From positions 3,268,382-3,332,381 of the forward strand of contig NC_057009.1 in assembly GCF_000002595.2 (NCBI RefSeq): a stretch of 64,000 nucleotides of DNA, in the 5' to 3' direction. This document shows, in pieces, positions 56,322 through 64,000 of the stretch; the stretch's first letter is position 1; the number at the start of each line of letters is the position of its first letter. The notes beneath the pieces were generated by a model. It was not told the DNA's origin, did no database searches, and saw only the letters and a program-made list of their open reading frames with translations. Both the position numbers and the translations under genes were made by a program. Origin of the DNA: Chlamydomonas reinhardtii (Eukaryota > Chlorophyta > Chlorophyceae > Chlamydomonadales > Chlamydomonadaceae).

Positions 56322-56934
56322 GTGTTCCGTGTGGTTGAGCAGGCCGCTGCCCACACTCGCAATGCCGCATTCAACGCTCGGTACCCGCTGCGCTTCCCGG
56401 GAGCCGCTTTGCTTCCCCGCCCCGCCGCGCTGTGCACCCAAGCTCACGGCACGCAAACGCCGGGCACGTCGTATTGCTGTCCTTGCGCTCTCTAAGATCT
56501 CCCCCCATCCATGCCAACATCGTCTCGGCTTGAAACACACCTTGCACCAAGCTTGTCTACCGTCTACCACTTCCCTAACTAATCATGAACGTAACCCCGC
56601 CAACACACACCTTACAGGTGTGGAGTCGGCCATGGCGGACCGCCTGCCGCCCAACGACTACTACGAGGTACGGGGGAGGGGAGGGGCAACAGGGAGGGAG
56701 GGGGGAGGGGCAGGGAGGGAGGGAGGGCAAGGGAGGGAGGTACGGGGAGGGCAAGGGAGGGAGGGAGGGAGAGAAGGAGAGGGGGAGGGAGAGGTTGGAG
56801 AGGGGGGAAGGCGGTACTTGTTTGTGAATGTTTGTGGTTGTGGGAGTCGCGATCTGGCTTCTTCTTTCTGCGCACGTGGGCTTGCCTATGACCCACCACT
56901 TGCAGACCCTGCCGTGCACACACACATACACACA

Positions 56935-56971
<37 letters not shown>

Positions 56972-57750
56972 TTACACACACACGCGCGCACACATACGCA
57001 TGTATGCATGCAGGTGTTTGCCCCCGACTACCGCCTCACACCTCACCTGCCCCAGCCCGACAAACCCAACCTCAACCGCAAAGACTACCTGGACAAGGTG
57101 TGGGGTGTGGGTGGGGTGGGGTGGGGTGGGTGGGGTGGGTGGGGTGGGGTTAACGTTGAACCAATCCCGTAAGGAAACAGTCGCGCGGCAAGGAGAACTG
57201 CAGCTGCAAAAGCGCGTCGTTGTACATGTTGTGGGTGGGGTGGGGGGGTGGGGGAGATGCATTCGGGATGAAGGAGGGTGGTGGGGAGTTGTCGTCACCA
57301 TGCCCAGGCAGGAACCAGAGACAGGAAGGCGCACGATAGGGCACGTGAGGGAGGGGCCTGGGCGGAGGGGCGTTTTTACACACACACACACACGTGCAGG
57401 TGCGCACGACCATCCTGGAGCGGCTGCGGGGGCTGCACCCGCCCGGCGTGTCCTTCCACGAGCGGCCGCCGGACGTGTTCACGTGGGAGGCCCTGAGGCG
57501 GGGGGAGGGAGGCAGCGGGTGCGGGGGAGGAGCAGGAGAGGAGGGGGAGGGGGAGGGGGAAGGCGGGAGAGATGGCTTTGTGGAGGGGGAGTATGGCGAG
57601 CTGCGGCGGCGGAGCCCATTTGAGGCGCAGGGCGGGGGTGGAGGCGCGGGAGAAGGAGGTGGTGGTGGCGGGCGGCGGAGAGGGATGAGCGGGGAGGGGG
57701 AGGGGGGGCGCGCCGAGCGGGAGGAGGACGAGGACGCGATGTTGGAATGA
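48449..57750 (+). CDS. Class I histone deacetylase (RPD3/HDA type)
   Basis: Zinc-dependent deacetylase of histone lysines, nuclear, usually in co-repressor complexes. Exons in phase: 48732-48857, 50031-50126, 50544-50624, 50929-51033, 51331-51387, 51834-51909, 54288-54388, 55113-55227, 55823-55956, 56210-56252, 56618-56667, 57014-57097 and 57400-57750 (about 470 residues). Family blocks: [40 protein letters not shown], the zinc ligands in [15 protein letters not shown] and [20 protein letters not shown], and the catalytic Tyr in LGGGGY. The acidic Gly/Glu/Arg-rich tail (residues about 390 to the end) is typical of class I. The first exon is uncertain: an ATG at 48449 giving MGGRKASR before a GT at 48473 would splice in phase, but the donor is weak. 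Introns carry the minisatellite, the hairpin and many modules. Confidence 0.93.
49496..49949. repeat. Intronic duplication around CA arrays and a dispersed repeat
   Basis: TTTTCCTTGTGCTCTTTAAC followed by a CA array occurs twice (about 49527-49575 and 49870-49949), each after GCATCGCATACACTGTC. Between them, 49614-49690 is the second copy of the YDQRAG-type dispersed repeat also found at 33000-33085. Confidence 0.75.
50163..50275. repeat. GGA-rich simple repeat
   Basis: GGA triplets with G runs at the 5' end of a deacetylase intron; purine-only strand. Confidence 0.85.
51594..51677 (+). repeat. Recurring intronic modules, gamma then alpha (deacetylase)
   Basis: Gamma copy: CTACTTCGCCACACTTCTCA and GTACCAATCTTTGCACCCCC (to about 51641). 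An alpha copy follows, containing TTAATAATCATGGATGTAAC with a C run. The gamma part closely matches the SDA1 intron at 11598-11641. Confidence 0.8.
51791..51810 (+). repeat. Recurring intronic module, alpha type (deacetylase)
   Basis: TTAATCATGAATGTAATCCC, 24 nt before the 3' splice site at 51834; the same intron already holds another alpha copy at 51657. Confidence 0.8.
51886..54085 (+). repeat. Exon-end/5' splice site minisatellite in deacetylase
   Basis: Tandem units of about 38-48 bp. Each contains GGAGGCCTTCCTCACCAG, then CGGTAGGG or TGGTAGGG, then a G/C-rich spacer. The first unit is the real end of exon 51834-51909 (residues VEEAFLTS) with its GT donor at 51910. About 20 units lie before and about 19 after the assembly gap. 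Variants: CATCACCAG for CCTCACCAG, AGTGG for AGCGG, and spacers with or without GGGCAGG. Variant units recur in blocks after the gap, indicating higher-order duplication. Confidence 0.95.
52715..53347. other. Assembly gap (633 N)
   Basis: Run of N inside the minisatellite. The true repeat length is therefore unknown. Open frames spanning it have no meaning. Confidence 0.99.
54873..55061 (+). repeat. Composite intronic modules, alpha + alpha + beta (deacetylase)
   Basis: Alpha copies at 54873-54893 (TAATCATTCTTGCAACCCCC) and 54948-54969 (CATCATGAATGCATCCC) are followed by a CGCTTGCAACTAACG stretch. A beta copy (55016-55061) ends GGGCTGGTATTTACAACCCC, about 50 nt before the 3' splice site at 55113. 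Its beta part is nearly identical to 33826-33869 in BIO3-BIO1. Confidence 0.8.
55416..55709. repeat. Long inverted repeat (hairpin) in deacetylase intron
   Basis: Arms 55416-55540 and 55580-55709 are reverse complements at roughly nine positions in ten, with a 39-nt loop. The innermost 50 bp of stem (containing GGAATTCCTGTACC) is almost perfect. It lies wholly between the exons ending at 55227 and starting at 55823. No target-site duplication was identified. It is either a small-RNA precursor or a foldback-type mobile element. Confidence 0.9.
56279..56326. repeat. (GT)n microsatellite in deacetylase intron
   Basis: About 23 GT units beginning some 26 nt after the donor at 56253. Confidence 0.9.
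56579..56598 (+). repeat. Recurring intronic module, alpha type (deacetylase)
   Basis: CTAATCATGAACGTAACCCC, 20 nt before the 3' splice site at 56618. It is preceded by GTCTACCGTCTACCACTTCC, which also precedes the copy at 63544. Confidence 0.8.
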
Positions 57751-58083
57751 GGGTGCCCTGGTGGTGACTTGTGTGCGGGTGGCGTCGTGTGGCATCGTGT
57801 GGTGTCGTGGGTTTCGCTGGCTTTCATGTTGGGTCCGAGGCAGCGATGGCTGTCGTGCAGCTGGCTTGGTTATCCAGTGTATGCCATTGCAGGTTTTGTG
57901 CCCCCGGTTTGCCTTGCACGTGGTTTGCTTGCTGGTTCCGGCAATGCACGAAGCGCTGCTAGAAGTGAGTTTGAGTAAATGTATGAGCAGTAGGTCGCAG
58001 CGCTGGGCATTTGAGGCAAAGCAGGAAGAGCTGTTGGGCATGGGGGGCAGAACCTGTTGAGGCAACAAGGACTGAGCAGCTGG

Positions 58084-58088
58084 TGTAA
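58084..58088 (+). terminator. TGTAA polyadenylation signal of the deacetylase
   Basis: TGTAA about 335 nt after the stop at 57750. Confidence 0.5.
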
Positions 58089-59190
58089 GTTTGTTTGTCA
58101 CATGCAGGGTTTAGACGTGTTGTCAATAGCTTTGACTTGTAGGTATACATAAGCAAAGCTGGTCAGTCAGACTATTGCAGATGTGCAGGATGTTTAAAAT
58201 GGGCACTTCAGTCAGTTTTGCGGCTGCACAGCAACTGCCGCGTGTTGCATAGCTCAAACCACAGGGGCCCGTTGGGGCCTGGGGGCTGCTGTTGCCACGT
58301 ATGGGGGCAGGCGCGTTGTGCGCTTGCCAGAGGCTGCAAAAGGCCGGCCGCGGAATGAGGAGTGTTGACGGCTTGGCAGAGTCATCACTCGCCGGAGTGT
58401 GTGTGGGCCCCTGGTGGTGGCAACACGCACGATGGTCATGCTGTATAAGCCCCCGGATGGCAAAACCACCCGCTTAACACACTTCTACCGCTCCCTTTCC
58501 CGCCCTCGCAACTGCGGTTCTTATTCCTCGCAAAATGGATTCAACCCTCCCGTCCGGCGTCCGCCCTCTTTTGTGGGGCTCGCGCTGCGCACGCAATCAT
58601 CACCCCACGTCCACTATGCACGGCTACACAAGCAACCATCAACGCTATAGTTGGTGCAACAGGGAGTGTGTGACCCAGTGCGAATGTATGCTGGGAAGGA
58701 AAGACCCTGCGCCGACTGCTGTGTGACTTGATCTGGAACGGGTATGGGGGTTTAGATTGAGATCGGCGGTACATACAACTAACCCGGCGCGCCTGCCCGG
58801 CCTGTCGCTGCCAGCCGCCATTGCCAATGCTGGCCATGCAGGTCTGTGCGTGAGGTCTGTGGGCGGGTCCCCAATCCAACCCAAACGGTTGAACTCCATG
58901 AACAACCCGCGCCGCATAAGATATATACGCAGGTCTCATGTACAGCCATGGACAAAGCGCCAAGTCCTGTCACACGTGGCCCCTGCTACACCGCCTCTAT
59001 GTATCTGCATGGCTCGGCTCCACTGCATGCCCCAACAACCGCACACACCCCAGCAACCGCATGCCCCAGCAACCGCACGCCCCAGCAACCGCACGCCCCA
59101 GCAGTCACTGCGCCGCTGGCATCCCGGCCTTAAGACCCCGACCGTGATTCACACACACCACGCGCAAGCCATGTTTCTCCCACTCCCTCA
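58089..59190. other. Convergent intergenic region and 3' flank
   Basis: No gene recognised. It includes a 16-bp tandem repeat (CCCCAGCAACCGCACG-type, about 59030-59105, four to five units) close to the 3' end of the F-box-like gene. I found no clear TTACA signal for that gene. Confidence 0.5.
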
Positions 59191-59469
59191 CTACTCCTTA
59201 GAGTACACAATCCATTTGCACATCACGGCCACATCGGCATCCAGCCTCAGCAACCCCTCCAGCCGCCTCAACGACTCCTCCCCCAGGTGGGCCCCGGCCG
59301 CGTCGCAGCGGCCCTCGGCCCCTGTGCTGCCGCCTCCGCCGCCGGCCCCACTGGCCCCACTGGCACCACCGCCACCAGCAGCAGCTCCGCTGCCGCCGCT
59401 CGGGCCGGCAAGAGTGGGCTGCAGCGCTGACTTGTCCCACAACTCCAACAGGACCTGCGCGCACGTGTG

Positions 59470-59529
<60 letters not shown>

Positions 59530-60326
59530 GGCATGGAGGAAGGAGGGAGGGGCGTCACCGCGTACCGTAACATTTCCTCCTTAAGCCGTTTGTTGTAACG
59601 TCTGCATGGGCTTTGCAGGCCCGACGTACGTTCAGCGGGACGGCATGTGCACCCCAACCACTACGGCATACACACACACACACACACACACTCGCTGCGT
59701 ACGGCCCACGCTATGTACCTTACCTGCATCACAAGCTTGTGGAGGACAGTGGCGACGCCTTGGCGCCAGACCTGGGCAACCCGGCGAGGAATCACAGCCG
59801 CATACACAGACATGCCGTTGCTGCCGCCGCCGGCACCGCCCCCGCCGGCCGCAGCTTCTGCAGCCACCGCCAGTGCCTGCGGCCCGGCCGGCGCCGCTGC
59901 CGCCTCCTCCTCCTCCGTGCTGCCGTTCACCATCGCTGCCAGCTCAACCGCCGCCGCCCGGGACGAGCACTCCAGCACCATAGCGACCACCTGCGGCGCA
60001 AGGAGGCACCACGCCCCGTCCTTGAGCAGGCGCCGGTGGCGGTGGCGCGCCGCTCCCGTGCGCCCCGGCGCGGCGGCGGCGCCCGCTGCTGCCCCTGCCG
60101 CTGCCTCATCATGCTGCTGCTGGCGCGGCCTCCCGGCGTATAGGTGTGGATTGCGCCGCAGGCACAGCCTCAGGGCCGCGTCCACCCATGCCGGGCCGAA
60201 GCCGCCCGGCACCTGCGCCGGTGGCGGCAGCGGTACGCAACGTACCATCACAAGGTGCGGCAGCGCATCTGAGTCGTCATCTGGGTCAGAAGCGCCAGCA
60301 GCAGCAGTGCCGTGGAAGCCACTGTT

Positions 60327-60383
<57 letters not shown>

Positions 60384-62084
60384 GCTGCCGCTGCCGCTGC
60401 CGGCGCCGCCGCCGCTGCCTCCTCCCGCCTTCCGCCGCGTTGCCGCCGCCCACAGGCGCTTCATCGCCTCGCTCAGCACCTCCCAAGGCCGGGCGGTCTC
60501 CAGGTGCAGCTCCGCATACATGCGCAAAGCCAGGTCCGACCTCTGCCCCTGCCCCTGCCCCTGCCCCTGCGCCTGCGCCTGCGCCTGCCCCTGCCCCTGC
60601 CCCTGCCCCTGCCCCTGCCCCTGCCCCTGCCCCTGCCCCTGCCCCTGCCCCTGCCCCTGCCCCTGCCCCTGCTCCTGCTCCTGCTCCTGCTCCTGCCCCT
60701 GCCCCTGCCCCTGCCCCTGCTGCTGCCCCTGCTCTCCTGGCTGATCAGCCGCCACCGCCCCGCCTGGGCGCTCCGGCCCTCCAGGCTGCTGCTGCTGCTG
60801 CGAGTGACGGTCTGCTGCTGCTGGCGGCCGTACAGCAGCGCGCAGACCCGGCCGCAGCAGCCGACTTCGCGCGACCGGCCCCTGGCACAGCTGCAGCCTG
60901 CGCGGCAGCCCCAGCACCCGCACCAGCGCCACTATGTCCGCAGGACCCAGGAGTCGGGGAAACCACACCATTTCCCAGAGCTCCACCCGCTCGCAGCGCC
61001 TGGCAAGGCGTGCTAGCGCCTCCGCCAGCACCGCCACGTCATCACTGTGAGCAAACGGCTTCAAGTCCAGGTGCTCCACCACCAGTTCCGGGATCCGTTG
61101 CTGCAGCTCGTCTGCGGCCGCCGTCACCGCGCGTATCACGTGGCCCAGCGCGGGCTGCAAGGATGCATCCGCATACCCATCCGCCCTACGCTTCGTGAGG
61201 CGCACGCTGCGAATGCCCCAGCGCTGGCCCGGCGCCGCCGCCGCAGCCCCGGCTGCTTGCCCCGCTGGAGCCGGCTCGAAATCCACCACGAGTGCGGCCC
61301 CTCCTTCAAGCCGCAGGGTGCGCAGGCTGGGCGGCCGGTGGCGGCTCAGCAAGGGTGTCAGGCAGCGGTACATTTCCCGGGCGTCACCAGAAACCCAGAG
61401 CACCTCGAGCGAATGCAGCTGGGCAAGCTCGCTGAACAGGTCAGTCCTCGACATGGGGCCGCCGCTTGCATGACAGAAGTCAAGCTCGCGCAGCTGCGGG
61501 CAGGCTGCCAGCGCGCCCACGCCGGCCAGGCCTGCGGAGGTCGGCAGCTGCAGGCGCCGAAGGCGGGGGAGGCAGGCGCCTAGGGTGCTGAAGATGGCCG
61601 CCGACCGCGCCTCCCGCCATTTGCCGTTGTCGCAGTCGGTTGCCACGTCGAAAGACCCGTGGAACTCGACCACCTCCAGGCACGGAAGCTGCGCGACCAG
61701 TGCCTCCGTCACACGGAGCGCGTCGATGTTCATGGACCGCACGGCGCTGATAAGCCGCGTGACGCGCTGCCTCGCCTGCGCCGCGGCGCCAACCAAAATG
61801 AGGCCCACGCGGCTGCTGCACTTGGCCTCTTCTCCCAGCGCGATGGTCAGGCCCGTGCAGGAGGGGAACATCGCAAGGGGCGAGCGCGTGCTTGGTCGCC
61901 AACGGTCGATGGCTGCCTGTGTGAAGTGGATTTCCACGTTCTTGACGGTGCCATCAAATAGCTCTCGCATCTCGCGCGACACCAGGCGGCAGTCAGCCGT
62001 GCCAGCGGCAAAGGTGTCCCCGAGGATGAATGCGCGGTGCTCGTCAGGCAGAACCCGCAGCAGGTCAGTCAAGGGTACAGGCAT
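59191..62084 (-). CDS. F-box-like leucine-rich protein with Gln-Gly array
   Basis: Two exons, 62084-59724 and 59454-59191, joined in phase 0 (about 875 residues). The N-terminal 50 residues (LPDEHRAFILGDTF, ADCRLVSREMRELFDGTVKN) resemble an F-box, but the match is partial. Leucine-rich segments follow to about residue 380, for example LVAQLPCLEVVEFHGSF, LRRLQLPTSAGLAGVGALA and LHSLEVLWVSGDAREMYRCL. Residues about 455-515 are a Gln-Gly/Gln-Glu/Gln-Ala dipeptide array encoded by a CAGGGG-type hexamer repeat. A run of about 17 Gly lies at about residues 575-595. The C-terminal part is Ala/Gly-rich and ends DVAVMCKWIVYSKE. Algal nuclear genomes carry large families of such F-box/LRR proteins. A role as a ubiquitin-ligase adaptor is only an inference. 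A GT array occupies the 3' end of the single intron on the plus-strand view. Confidence 0.75.
59466..59527. repeat. (GT)n microsatellite at a 3' splice site
   Basis: On the plus strand GT dinucleotides begin some 10 nt from the exon start at 59454. In the sense of the F-box-like gene it is a CA tract immediately before the acceptor. Confidence 0.9.
60538..60735. repeat. Coding hexamer array (CCCCTG)n
   Basis: About 30 hexamers, mostly CCCCTG with blocks of GCCTG- and TCCTG-variants, on the plus strand. The F-box-like gene reads them as Gln-Gly with Gln-Ala and Gln-Glu blocks. The segmental variants show in-frame expansion. Confidence 0.95.
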
Positions 62085-63577
62085 ATCGCTACAAATTTCT
62101 TATCGTGTGCAGAAAACAACTGGAAAAGCACGGCACGACGAAAACAGTTGGAAGCTCAGAAGTAGGCTTCGGCACTGCCGAGCAGGCCAGGGCAAGGAGT
62201 CAACGACAGAGCCGAGCGTATGTATATTTATAAAGAGACAAACAGAACAGGAAGAACGTCAGCGACGCGGATACCAACTACCGTACCCACACCATTGGGT
62301 TCCCCTCCACGCCCTCGCTACCCCTCCACGCCCTCGCTACCACGCTACCCTACCTGGCCCTTGTGCCCTGCACTAGTGCTGCTGACGTGGGCGCCAGGAC
62401 CTATCGAGTATGCAGCATCTGGAAGCCTCAGTAACAGAGGTGACCTCCTAGCTGCGCACAGCATGTATGACTTTATCCGGTGTCTCTGCATTGCTGCCCC
62501 CCTGACTGCTCCAGTGCTCGCGCGGCTCGCCGGCTCCCACAGTACGGTATATGTCCCCTCTGGCCCTCCCGCAGCCGCTTCCAACTTGTCCGACATGCTC
62601 CCATGCCTCTTCTCCCGGCCCCCTCGCCGCACCCCGGCCTTCCCCAGTCCTCCCTGCCCTTGCGGCCTTGCCCCAGTCCAACCTGTACACCCTCGAACCA
62701 GAAGCTCCTTACAGGATCACCCTTGCACCCATAAAAAAAGACCTGCAACCTTGAGGTAACCTCCGCGCTGTGACCACGTTCCGAAGCGAACCTGCCTTAC
62801 TATCGTTCGACCAGCCTCGTATCTGTGTTGATCCGCCTACCCAGCCCACCCAGCCTGCACGTTCCAAGCACCCTCTCCCCTGGTTCCAAGCGCCGCATCT
62901 TACAGCACGGAGTTTCACGGTGTGCAAAAGCTCCACAATGCACTCTGACCATTTGACCAAAAAGCTCTGACTCCCGTTTCGAAGCAGCCTTGCTACGTGA
63001 GCTGCGGACCAGCCTCAAGCCTCCACCACGACCTTATGGACCTGACTTGGCCCCCCGCCCCGCCACCGCAATTTGCTGGCGCGGCATCCCGAGTCAACAT
63101 GCCTCCGCAGCGACATGCGGTGCATTGCCGTACCAATTCATATCACCAACTCTCGCCAACGTGCATTGTGTCAACAGGGGTAATCACATTCATGGTCGCA
63201 TCATGCATGGCCGTAGCACTCACACTCCGTCCAGATTTCCTTCAATTGTATCCTCCAGGAGCTGCCTGTCTGTACGTATGTCCTAGCTTGCCACCCTCTG
63301 GCGATTCCTCCTCCTCCTCCCACGGCCCTTTGGCCTTTGCCCCACCACACGCAGCCTGCCTGCCTGCCTGATCGCAACCACACGCCGAACAAGAACCCCA
63401 ACACGACAAGCCCCCTCCCCCTCACACTTCCCTCCCTCACACCTTTCCTCGCACAACACCCGCCCTCCCCCACCACCCTCCCCCTCACACTCCCCCCCTG
63501 CTTCTTTGCTGTCCCCCAAGATGGTCTACCGTCTCCCACTTCCTTAATCATGGATGCAACCCCATGATGTAACCCTC
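62085..63577. other. Promoter side of the F-box-like gene and 3' flank of the last gene
   Basis: No gene recognised. TTACA at 62900-62904 (and 62709-62713) could be the polyadenylation signal of the gene ending at 63578. A short tandem of CCCTCCACGCCCTCGCTAC lies at about 62305-62341. Confidence 0.5.
63544..63563 (+). repeat. Recurring module, alpha type, outside a recognised intron
   Basis: TTAATCATGGATGCAACCCC, preceded by GTCTACCGTCTCCCACTTCC as at 56559-56578. Here it lies just beyond the stop of a minus-strand gene and is antisense to it, the one exception to the intronic sense-strand pattern. It may belong to an unrecognised plus-strand transcript. Confidence 0.6.
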
Positions 63578-63952
63578 TCACAAATCCACACGCCGGAAGA
63601 AGTCGTTTACTGTGTTGCTCAGCAGCACTACCGGGTCATCCGGGTCCACCATGCTGTAGCTGCCGCTGGGGCTGCCGCCGGGACCCGGGCCGCCGCCGCC
63701 GCCGCCACCTCCGCCGCCGCCGCCGCCGCCCGCGAAGCGGGCGCCCTCTCCTCCTCCCCCATAATGCCCCGCCCCGCCGCCCCCGCCCCCGCCCGCGCCT
63801 CCGTTTTGTTGTTGCTGCTGGTGTGCGAGGAAGAAGGGCCCGGCGGAGAAGGCTGGGTCGCCGGGAAGCGGCAGCGCCAAGTGCGGGAGGGCCTCGGAGA
63901 TGGGCAGGCCGCCTCGGGGGCCGGGGTCCGCCGCCTGCCAATCCTCCAGCAG
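63578..63952 (-). CDS. Unidentified protein, last exon only (partial)
   Basis: The gene continues beyond the window. The last exon starts after an acceptor (CTCAG|CTG at 63952) and encodes 124 residues. It begins LLEDWQAADPGPRGGLPISE, followed by a short Gln run, long Gly runs and the C-terminus VVLLSNTVNDFFRRVDL. An in-frame stop lies upstream, near the window end, which supports the splice site. The final 25 residues look like a conserved amphipathic helix, but I recognise no family. Confidence 0.6.
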   Translation of the reverse strand: MLEDWQAADPGPRGGLPISEALPHLALPLPGDPAFSAGPFFLAHQQQQQNGGAGGGGGGGAGHYGGGGEGARFAGGGGGGGGGGGGGGPGPGGSPSGSYSMVDPDDPVVLLSNTVNDFFRRVDL

Positions 63953-64000
63953 CTGAGCAAGAGCGGGGCCAGGGCAAACGTCGTGTCAACTACTGCGGCT

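Overview
This is nuclear DNA of a green alga of the Chlamydomonas/Volvox group (Chlamydomonadales). Evidence: very GC-rich coding exons; many short exons separated by GC-, TG- and CA-rich introns; a replication-type histone quartet arranged as divergent H4/H3 and H2B/H2A pairs, each gene ending in the same 3' stem-loop; TGTAA polyadenylation signals downstream of most other genes; and Gly/Ala/Gln-rich runs inside proteins. The species cannot be named from the sequence alone. A run of Ns (52715-53347) is an assembly gap.

Layout. 1-4.1 kb: histones H4(-), H3(+), H2B(-), H2A(+). 4.5-7.5 kb: a DHHC protein S-acyltransferase (-). 7.9-16.4 kb: SDA1, a 60S ribosome-biogenesis factor (-, about 17 exons). 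17.4-21.8 kb: a saccharopine-dehydrogenase-like oxidoreductase (+). 21.8-23.7 kb: no gene recognised. 23.7-29.5 kb: a large kinesin-light-chain-type TPR protein (-). 29.9-37.6 kb: a fused BIO3-BIO1 biotin-synthesis enzyme (+). 38.3-41.0 kb: a BTB/BACK protein (-). 41.0-43.6 kb: no gene recognised. 43.6-about 48.4 kb: an ankyrin-repeat/U-box E3 ligase (-). About 48.4-58.1 kb: a class I (RPD3-type) histone deacetylase (+). 59.2-62.1 kb: an F-box-like leucine-rich protein (-). 63.6-64.0 kb: the last exon of an unidentified gene that runs off the window (-). The neighbours do not form a pathway. Histones and a histone deacetylase share the window, but nothing in the sequence links them beyond position.

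The most unusual content is in the introns. First, a small family of short C-tailed modules recurs just upstream of 3' splice sites in introns of at least five unrelated genes. They are always in the sense of the host gene, whichever strand that gene is on, and resemble introner-like elements or a dispersed branch-point/3' splice-site cassette. Second, the deacetylase gene has a minisatellite whose unit is a copy of the end of a coding exon plus its 5' splice site, repeated about 20 times on each side of the assembly gap. Third, another deacetylase intron holds a near-perfect long inverted repeat (arms about 125-130 nt, loop about 40 nt), suggestive of a small-RNA hairpin or foldback element. 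Two introns use GC-AG boundaries. Exon boundaries given here were derived by reading splice sites and codon phase by eye; no alignment or transcript data were available.
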